Origin: Artemia franciscana
Lineage: Eukaryota; Arthropoda; Branchiopoda; Anostraca; Artemiidae
Direction of reading: 5' to 3'
NCBI RefSeq assembly: GCF_032884065.1
Contig: NW_027062616.1
Location: 434,001-498,000, forward strand
DNA length: 64,000 nucleotides
Part shown: piece by piece, positions 1 through 12,302 of the stretch
How positions within the stretch are numbered: position 1 is the stretch's first letter
Layout of the letters: each line of letters starts with the position of its first letter
Program-made: the position numbers and the translations under genes
The notes under the pieces: model-generated
Databases searched by the model: none
The model's input: the letters and a program-made list of their open reading frames with translations, nothing else
Told to the model about the DNA's origin: nothing

Positions 1-1830
1 ATGTTTTTTTTTTCATTTTGCGGAAATAGTATAAAAAGAAACTGACATTGAGTTTAGGGGCGCTCTGGGCTATTTTTGTTTAGAGTCATGGACCACCGAT
101 GAATACTGCAAATACAGGGTAGGCTCTGGCAGGTTAAGACAAACGGCAATTGAGACTACGGCTCTGGCAAAGAGCCGCATCCCTCTCTCTCTCTTTTTAT
201 AAGAAATAAATACCCCATCTATACCAGCTTCAAAAGAGGCTGTGGAAGGGTGCTTGAAAGCTACCAAAAATTCATGTTGTAAGTTTCAATGCAAGAATGT
301 CAGTCTTCTGAAAAAAAAAATTAGCAAAAGGAGTCTGTTAAATTTTGAGTTTGGATAACTTTTTTATGATTTTGAGAGGAAGCGTGACCCTAAACGCTCA
401 CTCATACGTACGTGCACGAATTAAGCGCCTAGTATTCGCCGAAATTCGTATAGAAGGATAGTGAAAAGATAAGAACATGAGTAAAGTAAATTATTTCAGT
501 CTAGGTTAGAAATTTGGGAATACATGTTGGATTGAAATTGGATAGAAGGGTCTTTGAAGAAAGCTGGATGTCGTATTGAAATTAATGTACATGATATGTG
601 AATTAGAGATGCAGTGTTATCGTACCTGTCGATTCATCTCTTTGTCGTCTCAGTTAACAAGCGGTAGAACTATTTAATGGCAATCTCATCAAAGTTGGAC
701 AAAGTTGCTACTTAAGAGCAGCATACGCTGTATAGGGGCAACCAGAATTTTGTCCCTCCCCCAATTCTTTATTCTTACAATTTTTTCTTTAATTTTTTCA
801 TTTTACATGTAATGGGCCCCATGTGTTTTCTTTTCCAAATATTCCTAAAATAAATTCTTGCATGCGTGTCTTAACGCAAACTATGTCTAATGATCACTGT
901 TAGTGTTGGGTTTAGGAGATAAAACAAGAATTTCTGCCAAAACTCAGGTTTCAAAAGTCAAAATAGAGAACAATTCCCTATTATTTCCCTTGCACTCAGG
1001 GCTTCCACTAATCCTTACTTTTAGGGTTTTCTTGAATAAAGATCAGATTTTCTGGAACCTCCCTGAAAATTATAGGTCGTAAATATGCGAGCGATACATG
1101 AATATAAATCGTCACCTTTCGTTAATATGAGTATTCGGAGAAATTTCGGATAACCCAATTTTCTTTTAGGGCAATTCAGGAAAGCCCCGGAAAATTTGTG
1201 GATCATGGGAACAATGTATCTATTCTAGCTTTTCATGTTATATGTACACGGTGTTCCATGTTTTGCTATTTTACAAATTTAATTTTGGATTACCTCATAC
1301 CAATAGTTGCATAAAGGCTATTTCCGAATAAATTGCGCAATTAGAATTGATTTATCAAATTATCTCACTATATGCGTAATTAAGACTGCATTTCATTCAC
1401 TTTAAGATCCTCTGGAGTTTCAATTTAGCAAACTAATGACTGTGATAACTCCCCGTGACTTTTTGTCAGATTAAAGATTCCACTATCTACTTCTTTCTCC
1501 TAAACTAAGCGAAAAAGACCGGTTAGCTATGGTCTGTCTTTCAGTATCGAAATTGATTTAAAGATGTTTAGAGGGTATTGTCTTTCTTTAACACTCATTT
1601 TCTCTCCAATAACTGACTTGCAGGATCGTATCTATAATATTTTTCGAGGCAGGGGGGGTAAAAAACACATCAATTTTTTTTATATTCATTTTTGTTCCGT
1701 TTTTACAAGTCGGAAAAACATTCCAGGGTGAGGGGGGCTCAGTCCAAATCCCCTTGCTTACTTGTACTTGTTGCGGGATCAAACACGAACGCCTCGCCCG
1801 ACATCTGGAAGACTCCTTATGGTTGATTCC
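1..1830. other. unrecognised AT-rich flank
   Basis: No exon with good splice sites and no known protein family was seen in this stretch on either strand. Short open frames are present but have no recognisable motif. A G-rich, C-poor patch near 1650-1740 may already be degraded repeat of the family that follows. Confidence 0.5.
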
Positions 1831-1880
1831 GTTTTTATGGCACTTGGTATTAACCAAGTGACATATAACAATCGCCAATT

Positions 1881-1925
1881 CTGTCGGTCTGTATGTCGGT
1901 CTGTCTGTCTGTCTGTCTGTCGGTC
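1881..1925 (+). repeat. (GTCY)n tetranucleotide microsatellite
   Basis: Runs of GTCT and GTCG follow each other directly inside the left end of the family A element. The reverse-oriented copy 2 has a shorter version at about 33503-33514, so the microsatellite belongs to the element and is not a chance tract. Confidence 0.85.
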
Positions 1926-2877
1926 CCGGTTTTGCTACTTTAGGCACTTCCAGGTAAGCTAGGACGGTGAAATTTGGCAGGCGTATCAGGGACGGGGCCA
2001 GCTTAAATTAGAAATAGTCATTTTCCCAACTTGACCATTTGGGGGGGAGTGGGGGCCGGTTAATTCGGAAAAAATAGAAAAAATGAAGTATTTTTAACTT
2101 AGGAATGGGTGATGGGATCTTAATGAAATTTGATGTTTGGAATGATATTGTATCTCAGAGCTCTTATTTTAAATCCCGACCGGACCTGATGACATTGGGG
2201 GGAGTTGGAAGGGGGGAAACCTAAAATCTTGGAAAACGCTTAGAGTGGAGGGATCGGGATGAAACTTGATGGGAAAAATAAGCACAAGTCCCATATACAT
2301 GATAAACATAATCGGAACGGATCCGCTCTCTTTGGGGTAGTTGGGGGGGGGGGTAATTCTGAAAAATTAGAAAAAATGAGGTATTTTTAACTTACGAACG
2401 GGTGATCGGATCTCAATGAAATTTGATGTATAGAAGGATATCGTGTCTTAGAGCTCTTATTTTAAATCCCGACCGGATCCGGTGACATTGGGGTGGGAGT
2501 TGGGAGGGGGAAACCTAAAACTTGGAAAACACTTAGAGAGGAGGGATCGGGATGAAACTTGGTGAGAAAAATAAACACAAGTGCTAGATACATGATTGAC
2601 ATAAACGGAATGGATCCGTTCTCTTTGGGATAGTTTGGGGGGGTTATTTCTGAAAAATTAGAAAAAATGAGGTATTTTTAACTTACGAACAGGTGATCGG
2701 ATCTCAATGAAGTTTGATATTTAGAAGGATATCGTGGCTCAGAGCTCTTATTTTAAACCCGACCAGATCTGGTGACATTGGGGGGGAGTTGGAAGGGGGA
2801 AACCTAAAACTTGAAAAACACTTAGAGTGGAGGGATCGGGATGAAACTTGGCGGAAAAAAAATCACGAGTCCTAGAT

Positions 2878-2977
2878 NNNNNNNNNNNNNNNNNNNNNNN
2901 NNNNNNNNNNNNNNNNNNNNNNNNNNNNNNNNNNNNNNNNNNNNNNNNNNNNNNNNNNNNNNNNNNNNNNNNNNNNN
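2878..2977. other. assembly gap, 100 N
   Basis: Exactly 100 N inside the family A tandem array. The flanks CCTAGAT and ACATGGTTGACATA join in register with the other monomers. Confidence 0.99.
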
Positions 2978-4432
2978 ACATGGTTGACATAACCGGAACG
3001 GATCCGGTCTCTTTGGGGTAGTTGGGGGAGGGGTTAATTCTGAAAAGTTATAAAAAATGAGGTATTTTTAACTTACGAACGGGTTATCGGATCTCAATGA
3101 AATTTGATATTTAGAAGAATATCGTGTCTCATAGCTCTTATTTTAAATCCTGACTGGATCTGGTGACGTTGGGGGAAGTTTGGGGTGGGGGAACCTAAAA
3201 TCATGGAAAACGCTTAGATTGGAGGGATCGGGATGAAATTTGGTGCTAAAAATAAGCAGAAGTCTTACATACGTTATTTACATAATTGGAACGGATCCGA
3301 TCTATTGGGGGGGGGGGGGGTAATTCTGAAAAATAAGAAAAAATGACGTATTTTAACTTACGAAGGAGTGATCGGATCTTCAACTTCATATTTAGAAGAA
3401 CCTCGTAACTCAGATCTCTTATTTTAAATCTCAACCGGATCAAGCGTAATTGGGGGGGGAGGGGCAGTTGGGGGGACCGGAAATCTTAGAAAATACTTAA
3501 AGCGGTGAGATCAGGATGAAAATGGATGGGAAGAATTAAAACCTGTCTAAGATACGTGACTGACATAACCGGACCGGATCTGCTCTCTTTGGTGGAATTG
3601 GAGGGGGGTAATTTTGAAAATTGAGGTATTTGTAACTTATGAAAGGGTGACCAGATCTTAATGAAATTTGATATTTAGAAGGATCTTGTGCTTTAAAGTT
3701 CTTATTTTAAATTCCGACCAGATACTGTGACGGTGGGGGGAGTTGGAGGGGGAAACCGGAATTCTTAGAAAACGTGAAAATTGGGGTATTTTTATCTTAC
3801 GAATAGATGATCGGATCTTAATGAAATTTGATTTTTAGAAAGAATTCATTTCTCAGAGCTCTTATTTCAAATCCCGACCAGATCGTTTGACATTTGGGGG
3901 GAGTTGGAGGGGGAAATCTTGGAAAAACACTTGGAGTGGAGGAATCGGGATGAAGCTTGGTGGATAGAATAAACAAATGTCCTTGATACGTGATTGACAG
4001 AATCGTACTGGATTCGCTCTCTTTGGGGGAGTTGGGGGGAGGGGTTCAGTGATTTGGCGAGTTTGGTGCTTCTGGACGTGCTAGGACGATGAAAATTGAT
4101 AGGCGTGTCAGGGAGCTGAACAATTTGACTTGATAAAGTCGTTTTCCCAGATTCGACCATCTGGGGGGCTAAAGGGAGAGGAAAAATTAGAAAAAATTAG
4201 TTATTTATAACTTACGAGTGGGTGATCGGATCTTAATGAATTTTGATATTTAGAAGGACATCGTGACTCAGAGCTCTTATTTTAAATCCTGACCGGCATT
4301 AAGCCTCTTATTTTCCTTTTTAAATCAATCTATTGATTCATAGAATTTTGTTAGAGCTCATACCATATGATCTCTTGGCTCTTGGCTCTTCTCGCCTCGT
4401 CACAAGTGCCATATGAGCTCTTAGCTCTTTTT

Positions 4433-5689
4433 CTGAGAGTCAACCTTGCTGTTTCTTGCAGTTTTGGTTCCAACATTATTATTGGAGTGTTTTTAAGCAT
4501 AAGAATCTATAGTTGCCTTACTCTAAAGACCTAAGAATCAATACTTGTTCAAACATGGTAATTATTAATACGCTACCAAGAAACAAATATTCTGTTGTCC
4601 TGGGTTGTGAGGCTCCCCAAAATATACCGATAATCTTCTATCGTTTCTAGTGTTATTTTTAGATTTGCTTTTTTTATTTGTTTACACCCCCCCCCCCCCC
4701 TAAATATAGCTTTAATGCAGGTAAATGATTTAAACCTTATTCTCGTCTCCGAATCATTCCTGACTTTGGAAGAAAAAAAAAAACCGAAATATGGCCTGAA
4801 ATAGTCCCGCTTCGTTTACCCTTTTAGATTTTTGTTTTATCTTTTTAGAAACCAGTAAATTAATATGGCCTCTTCCTGTCCGTCAGATCAAATTTGGGCT
4901 TTATGAATAATAATTTCAATCGATAATTTCTTCCCTCTTGTAAAATCACTCGCGTTTATTTTTCCCATTCTCATTTTGCTCCCTTAAGAATACATTTTCT
5001 TGCAGTGCAAACATTTTTAGTTTTCTAGTAGTTGTTCAAACGTAGTAGATCAGTAGTATAAACGTTTCCATTTTCCATCAGTTGGCCTCTAGTAGTTGAG
5101 AGGCCAACAATTTTGTAGCACAATAATTTGAGATTTGTAATTACCATTACATATGAACAAAGATACAGACAATGTAAATGAACCCTATCAAAAGTGTAAC
5201 CCTAACCTACTCATAAGGGAGTAATGAGTTCAACTGGTCAAAAATAATGTCAGCCCATGATTGATAGAACACAAATTTTAAACGTTAAATGTAATTTCGG
5301 AGCACAACATAACCCTAGTTACCCAGATCGCAAATTGCGTCAAAATCGCTGCTACACATGTAAATATTCCCACGTCGTAATCGAATTTTAAATATTTTTG
5401 CCCTACCCATTTTGCTCGATAAATTAACATACTTGGCTGACAAGACCTAGCCTAGTTTCACCCGTAGGCATTAGCAAAATCTATAAACAAGACAGGAATC
5501 TTCGCGCAATAAAAAGATAAAACAAAGTACAGCAAACCTGAGGAATGCAAAACTAATTTATCAGCTTTCTCTTTGGGACACCAAAAGAAAGGAGAAAATT
5601 GTCATGTCAGAATTTTTTTCTAACATGACATTTTGTATACCGCTAGTATTCAATATTCTTAAACCCTTTAAGTCTTTCTTTTATTTCAA
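4433..5689. other. no gene recognised
   Basis: AT-rich sequence with a poly-C tract near 4687-4700. I see no coding frame with supporting motifs and no repeat shared with the rest of the window. Confidence 0.5.
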
Positions 5690-5875
5690 CTGAATTTACT
5701 CAGGCTCGTAGCTTTTGATGGATAATATTAAACTTAATGATATTTATATATTTAGAATCAGCATGAAAAGCCAATTCCTTTGATGAGTCTATTTTTAACA
5801 AACGTTTGTGTTTAAGAGTTTCAGTTGCTGTTGAGCAGAGCCACTCCTTACTTACAGTTCGGTATTACGAACTGT
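5690..5875 (+). repeat. Family B fragment, degraded 3' end
   Basis: The run from 'ctcaggctcgtagcttttgat' to 'acagttcggtattacgaactg' matches the last ~190 bp of family B copies at 54.0 and 56.5 kb, including the hairpin end, but with many substitutions. This is the oldest-looking copy in the window. Confidence 0.65.
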
Positions 5876-7750
5876 TTTCATCAGAACTTCTGGAATATGT
5901 TAGTACATTTTAAATTGCTTTTTTTATTATATCGAATTTACGTTTGATTGTCCTTTTTTAGTCGAAACTGAAAGGAAACCCAACTATCTTTTCGTGTAGG
6001 TTTTTTCATGTAATGATATTCCTTTTTCAGTCGAAGCTGAATAAGAACTGATCTTTTTTTCTTCGTGTCGATTATGTTTAAACTAGAAATTTGAAAAGTA
6101 TTTTCATATTGCAAAAAAATATTGCAAAAAATACCACTGCTGCTGATTGAAACTGGTTAACATATGGCATTTTAACTTGACTAACACATGCAGAGACATG
6201 GCGAACTAACACTGAGCCCTGGGGACAAATTTCCTTGTTTTCCCCCGTCCTCCCTTTCTTATCAATATATTATTGATGCAAATGAACATAGCAGACCACT
6301 CCGATTATTGAAAGTGAAGAACTACTTGCTACATTCCCCTGGCCCTTTCCTGCAATATTTTCTGGTTAGCTTCTCAAACGCTTCGGGAGCAAATTCCTTT
6401 TGATTTTCAATTGAATATTTAGTGGGGAAAAGATGTCACCAATAATTCTGAAATAAAATAAAAATGACTATAAATCGATTAAACAAAACCAAAAAATTTG
6501 AACTTTCTATTTCTGAATGAAAGCCTTCAAGGCTTGCGCTCTAAAGGTTTCGCTCCATCTCTGCAATGAATATGGCTGCATGTTATATGTGAAGCCAAGA
6601 CAGTCTTAACTGAATGAAAAAAAATGAGATTAGGCCAGTCTGAATTGAAATAGAAATACCATTTGCTATTGTATCCTGTTTTACATGCTCTGGGTGGCGA
6701 TGCTTGGATCAGGGTCGAAGACCGGTTGCATGCATAGATTGTGTGGTTTTTCTGTTTTGTTTTTATTTAACCCTGTGAAAACCTCAGTTTTATCAAGCTA
6801 TTTCAGTTCATGTTACTTACTAAAGTGTACCTGAAGACTAGGCTATTTTCAAAATATATTTGGTTACTGTGTCATCATTTCGGACTCTGTCTTCCAAGAC
6901 TAGTCTTTCTATTCATTCTGGGATCCACAGGACCTTCGTATTTCATTAACATTTTTAACAAAGCATAAAATCACGAAGAAGGGAGAACATTTTTAATGAA
7001 GTAATCTATAGTTTGTTCATACCAGCAAAATTCAAAAAACAGAAAAAGACAAGATACACCGGTCTGAAGTCCGGGAAACACTAGTTACAATACTACCAAG
7101 GGGCCTATAATTAGTATTTGTTTCAATGAATTTTGTTGCATTTATTTCACTGACTGTTGGTAGGCCTGTCAACTTAAGTGATAAAAAAAGGTAGCCATCA
7201 AAGCCTGAAAGCCATAATATTTGATTGCCCGAACGGTCCCTTGTTCAGCGACATAGTTGAACAATCAAACTTTTCCTATTGTGCCTTATGAACAGTTGAT
7301 TTTATGAACAGCAGAAATAACTGGCTTCCATAGCATATTGATTGGTAAGCTTAGAAGGATGTCACCTCGAACCTGTACACACAAAATGGCATATTAAGCA
7401 CAAAAAAGGCTCTTTATCTAAAACCAAACATTGCAGATGGGTAGTGACGAAGAGCCAGAAAATACTAATATAGTTTTGGTCTCTTACTGTTTGAATTAAT
7501 CCTCGAAAAGTATTAATAATAAATTCACTTTTTTGGAATTTTCCTACGAACTCGTCCCTTTCAAATTATAGCCCCCACCACCATATTTAGCCCCTCCTTG
7601 AAATGAATTCCTGAATACGTGTTGGAATTACACTGCAGTAAGTTAATGCCACAAATTAGTACTGCAGCTGAAATTTCTTTCTCAAATTTTCTAAATTTTG
7701 AGTCAAGTCAAATACTCCTTTGTATTAACGCACGAAGAAATTGTTTTTCA
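5876..7750. other. no gene recognised
   Basis: Contains a short local duplication (CCTTTTT-AGTCGAA-CTGAA at about 5950 and 6028). An open frame at 6188-6403 has no recognisable domain and no intron signals, and I do not call it. Confidence 0.4.
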
Positions 7751-7751
7751 G

Positions 7752-7829
7752 TCGGTTTCTGGGAAGGAGGAAGATGTTGAGACTCTTATTGAAGATGAGG
7801 GGCCCGTACTGAAGCAGGAGGGTCCTTGG
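7752..7829 (+). CDS. orphan internal exon candidate (acidic peptide)
   Basis: The 78-bp segment is preceded by TTGTTTTTCAG and followed by GTAAGTGAG, both strong splice signals. Only one frame is open, giving 26 codons (phase 0 in, phase 0 out) for an acidic peptide beginning SVSGKEEDVETL. It lies 4.1 kb upstream of the F-box-like gene, but direct splicing to that gene's first exon at 11939 would read AAA TGA and stop. If it belongs to the same transcript it must be 5' UTR or be joined through an unseen exon; otherwise it belongs to another gene. No family was recognised. Confidence 0.35.
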
Positions 7830-9486
7830 GTAAGTGAGGCAGTGAATCTAAAACTTAAGAACTCTGACTAAAAAGAAAACAGTTTTTGCATGGTGAAAAA
7901 ACATTTTTTCGCAATTTTTTCTGAAAGCAGCAATTACAAAATCTTTTACCATGTTAGATATACATAAAAATCAACTTTCTTCTGCATAACAAGATGCGTC
8001 AAGAGAAAAATAATTTGCAAGTTTCTGTGACGTAACTGGCGGAAATGAAGAAGAGTTCATGTATTTCATACCGGTAACCACGGGTATTGATCTTTCTTAA
8101 TTTATCATGGGAGAAATAGGCAGTTACATCACAAAAAATGATGTCATTGAAACGTGTTTTCCGGCGGTGTGTAGATTGCGTGGTCTTGGTCCAGATGACT
8201 TACATGCATGATTTCACCCATGACCCCATGACTAAGAGACATCTAAGAAAAAGCTAAGCAATGACATGGGCCAAATAAAAAAAAGGTAGTCAAATAGCTT
8301 TTTTTCGGGTAACTGAACTTCGCCGAACGTTCATAAACTGCCAGGTGATTTATCCTCTGGGTCGTATTGCCTCTAGAACTTGGCCTACAACTCCTGTCTC
8401 CCCTAGATTCAACAAAGACCATGATTTAGTAGAGTAGAAGTTCTTTTAAATGGCTGCAAGTTTGAAAGCTGGGCTACGAGGTAACGGGGAGCTTTAATCA
8501 TGGGTGTTGTCCGCTTTGCTCAAATTACTAACAAGTCACCCAAAACTTTGCAGAAGCATTGCGAGCAGGCCACGAGGCATTAGGAGAATGCTACATCTTT
8601 GTCAATTTCTCTTATTAAGCATAAGTCTGAGTTTATTAAGCTACAAAACAGTATCCTTGATAACGAACGAAGAAAAGGGAAATGCCTTGAAATTAAAATA
8701 AGGGTTTCTCCCCTCCCCTCCGAAATAAGTTATTGGCTCCTATTTTAAGTTAAACTACAATTCGAATTTAGACTCAAACCAACTAAAAAAAAATTATTAG
8801 GCTGATTTGTTTTCATCTGTAGCCCCATCTTGTTGCAAACATTAGTATTAAGAGCAATCGCTAATAAAGTTCATTAGCCCTTTGAATACTTGCCTGTTTC
8901 AAAAATAAGGAACAATAAGTAATTATAATCGTTTATGGTATTCTCATGAAATACAGGCCCGATTTTTAAATTAGAAGCTCTGCCTCCAAGGCTCAATCAA
9001 TGAATATCTGATATCGTGGTTATTCTCTTCTAAAGCTACCACCATAATTGCGAGTTATTATCCATCACTGATTAAATGGGAAGGATAAAATAGCCGAGGA
9101 AGCAAAGAGATGTCTAAAGCAAAAGGATCCAGTGGTATTGAAAATCAGTGATGTTATTAAGTATAAACTTAGGAGGATTTTTGGCATGTTTTGGTTTTCC
9201 GCAGGGTTCAAAAACTCGTCATTTTGAGATGGCTTTTACCATTTTTGTGCGCTGGGATTTATTTTTTTTTAATGTGACAACAATAAAAAAAACACGTTTT
9301 ATTTGATAATTCGAATAAGAAGTGCCAGAAACTCGAAAAAATTTAATATTTCCCTTGGCCTAGGCCCCAAAGCCCCTCTGCACACGTCCTTGATCACGAA
9401 TTAATAGATTAAAAGGGACTGTTAGTTGCTCTTACAGAACCATTTTATATTTTCTGGGAGGTCTCGACCCATTAATGAGCGTATAG

Positions 9487-9560
9487 GCGCCTCTGTCTGA
9501 GCTGGCTCCTGTTTTTGCAGAATGAGCATGCCACGGAGCATGTTGAGGTCTGATTCCCCA
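9487..9560 (+). repeat. weak tRNA-derived SINE-like patch
   Basis: TGTCTGAGCTGG at 9494-9505 resembles a pol III A box with one mismatch, and GGTCTGATTCC at 9547-9557 resembles a B box. Spacing is 53 bp, wider than in a plain tRNA. The acceptor arms do not pair, so this is not a functional tRNA. A tRNA-derived SINE head is possible, but no second copy was seen in the window. Confidence 0.2.
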
Positions 9561-11634
9561 CTTGAACAGCCTTTTACTATTTTATTTAATTTCTATTGAA
9601 ATAAGCCTGTACCCCCTCGCGATCCCTCAACAATTTTCGTTGCCAAAGTTGTAAACATTTATTCTGGTAACTTAAAAGGCAAAACTTAAATACAGTGGAA
9701 AGGTTCAAGACTAAAATAGCCAAATTCTCTGACGGCACTTTTACGATGTAACGAATTATTTCAATATGAACAGAAAAACGCTATTAAATTCCTAAGATAT
9801 CACACACAATTCACACTTTTTTAGTTTTTTTTTCAACGAGAATTTAGAAGCAGGAGGGGGTAAACTTTTTTTTTCGATTTATGATGAATGTACAAACAAG
9901 TATTTTAAGACTATATTGGCTGGGCATGTTTTTTTTTCTATTTTGTAAGTGAAAATGCAAAAAGAGCTATTTTTAAAATCTGAGGAGTGCCAATTGCCCC
10001 CCCCCCCCTCTCATTGGTGCCAGTGCAACCTACACTTGTAAAGAAACCAAATCTATTTTAATAATTGAAACAAACAATATTCTAATTTTTGGTGTTTTAT
10101 AATCAGTTGTCAAAATCTGAAGCTGTGCCCAGCCATTTTGCGGGGTAGTCTATCTTTCAGTTATGGAAACCCCTTCCACGGAGGCGCCAAAATCCCTCTG
10201 TTTTTTATAAATTCCTTTCCTCCTAATTGTCTCACTAATACCCTAAAACCACAAGAGCCTTGTCTTTACAACACCTTACACTATAGTGCCCTCAATAATC
10301 ATACAATGTTTTTCATTTAAATTTGTTTTAACGTCTAATTCATTGATTCATTTGTTGCATCAGACAAGTGAGATCTAAAAATGCTTTTATAAAAGGACAG
10401 GAAATATAAATAAGTATTTCACTATAAATAAAGGAAAAGGTTGTCAAATTCCTCCTCATTTTTTAGTCATTAAGAAACCAGTCTTATTGATATCTTTCAT
10501 AAAGAGGACAACGACCCCAAAAATTTTCGTAACGATATAAATCCCTTGAATCCACTGAACCACCCCCATTATGCGTTTTTTATGTGGCATTCTGTCAGAC
10601 AGGTAGACACGGGATGTAAAACATGGCAAATGTTAACTATCTAGTAAGTATCGTGAGAATTTCATCTTTCGTTGTTTTTTTTGTGAAATATCAACTGTGA
10701 CGCTAAGAAACGTCCTGTGACTCGTAATTAGTTCTTTTTTAGATCAATTTGTAATAGGCTTATTATGGTAGTTCTGCGGAACTATATAAAAAGAATACAA
10801 AAATGACTGACCCAGCAAAAAATCAAAACACAAAATAAAAATAAAAAATAGTTTGGATAATATAAATTCGTCGTCTACAAAAAATATGACATAAGTTCTC
10901 ATCGGAATGTTAATCTTATTTTTCAATATCAATTAAGGTATTTTAATACTTTTTTCAACGTAATGGACCATGAAGGTTGAAAGCCTCTCTAAATAGCTAT
11001 TTGAGCTTAGTTGTCAATTTTGGGAAAGGTTATCCCATTTTCCAAACATAGGGATCAGAATTTCAAGTTTGGTGAGTCAGTAGGGATCTAATATTTCTGG
11101 ACTTTATCAGTTAAAAGGACAACAAAATAATCTTTCCTAGTAAAGTCTAACGCGAAACTTATATCCGCAAACGTTTTTCATTCTAAAAGCTCTGAAACCT
11201 TCTTTTTTTAGGAGGGATCAGAGCCATTTAAGATTTTAAATAAGTACATACTGAAAAAAAATTCAGAACAGCGACAAAATAATTTTTTTAAATAGTTCAG
11301 CCAGATGATATTCGGGCATAGTAAAATAAAGATAAAGATAAAAAGGGAAATAGAGGAAGAGTTGAAAACGAGTAAAATTAGAAAATTTGAGTTTGCTAAC
11401 ATTCTTAAATGAGCTTTCAAACAGCTGATATCTCCTACTCACAGCATCCTCATTTCCTAAAACTCCTATTCACAAATAAGTTTAAAATTTATATTGACTT
11501 TCTGTGGTTAGTTTAGGAGTGTTTCTTGTGGTGTTTTTATTTTATTTCTTGTGCTATTTTGTTCTTGACTTTCAAATTCTTTAGTAGCACTAAACTCTCC
11601 TGTTTAGTTTCTAATATTTATCATCGCTCTCTTA

Positions 11635-11695
11635 TAACCTGTTGCTGAGGACGACCACTAAACGTTTACGCTAAAATATTGAAGTTAGTTTGTCT
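11635..11695 (+). repeat. short dispersed repeat, copy 1 (TTGCTGAGGACG motif)
   Basis: The segment starting GTTGCTGAGGACGACC and ending near AGTTAGTTTGTCTCC resembles a second copy at 14772-14842 (TTGCTGAGGACGGCCC to CTAGTTTGTTTCCC). The motif looks like the end of a retroelement, possibly Penelope-like, since a Penelope-like RT fragment lies beside the second copy. Confidence 0.4.
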
Positions 11696-11940
11696 CCATT
11701 CTAAAAAAAATCATTTCCTCCCCCTCACCTATTTGTTTAATAGATGAGCAGAGAAGTCAATTGTCTTATTTCCTTAGAAATTGAACCGTTGGAAATTCCA
11801 ACGTTTCGATAATAATCCAGCTTGGAAAGAGATGCACAACCTCTGGTGCCAAACCTAACGGTCTGTGGTTGTCACCAGCGCGGAATATCTGCAAAATTTA
11901 ATCTCTGTCCAACTCTCAAAGCGTTCATTCTCTTGCAGAA

Positions 11941-12302
11941 ATGAATGACAGCATTAACACGGAATCTTCGAACATGTCTTCGTTGGATTCAAAGCCTCAT
12001 GTTGATAGCAGTGACAACACAAGCCACAATTGTAGCGAAAGTGTTCGAAGTCATGACTCAGAATCCAATCTGATCGGAACAAGTGAGGACAGTTCGGACG
12101 CTAATACGGCCTCACCTTCACCACCCCAAACTCCGATGTCTAGAGGGAAAGAGGATTTTAGTGGTTTAACAAATGACGACAGTGATAAAAATGGATATTA
12201 TCAAACAAATATAACAATACCTGAAAAAGATGTTAAGAATTTGTTTGCCCAACCATATAACGATCTTCTTGTTCCAGTGAATCAAAGCAAAAAGGGTTTG
12301 AG
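11941..12302 (+). CDS. F-box-like gene, exon A (disordered N-terminus)
   Basis: A TTCTCTTGCAG acceptor ends at 11938. The first in-frame ATG is at 11941, and the frame upstream is closed by TAA at 11899, so this ATG is the likely start. The exon encodes 120 residues rich in Ser, Asp, Asn and Thr, with a SPSPPQTP proline patch near residue 60. It ends at a GTGAGC donor in phase 2; read-through meets TGA at once. Two bases (AA) lie between the acceptor and the ATG, so at least one non-coding 5' exon is implied. Confidence 0.65.

Larger units (their letters stand above)
1832..4432 (+). mobile_element. Family A element copy 1: Helentron-like (HINE/DINE-like) with tandem core
   Basis: Seen: TATGGCACTTG at 1836-1846 is the exact inverse of CAAGTGCCATA at 4403-4413, giving 11-bp subterminal inverted repeats. 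Just inside the left end is a hairpin (CACTTGGT, loop ATTA, ACCAAGTG), then a (GTCY)n microsatellite at 1881-1925. The core is a tandem array of about 290-bp units, recognisable by the recurring block GATCGGGATGAAAC at 2252, 2545, 2834 and 3226, with more diverged units to about 4310. The right end carries GAGCTCTTAGCTCTT, which can fold as a short hairpin. Known: Helentron-associated elements in insects combine subterminal inverted repeats, a GTCY microsatellite, core tandem repeats and a 3' hairpin, and have no coding capacity. Inference: this is a non-autonomous member. Three other copies occur in the window. No transposase or Rep/helicase frame is present. Confidence 0.65.
7836..11930. other. 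no gene recognised
   Basis: AT-rich sequence with short open frames (for example 8504-8701, 10138-10320) lacking motifs or splice support. It may be the first intron of a gene containing the 7752 exon. A pol III-like patch near 9487-9560 is listed separately. Confidence 0.4.

Noticed and set aside
70..267. 65-codon minus-strand frame near the window start
   Set aside because: No recognisable domain, splice signal or repeat partner; could not be supported as a gene.
1588..1962. Open frames on both strands around the GTCY tract
   Set aside because: They translate microsatellite and element ends (GPTDRQTDRPTYRP) and have no independent support.
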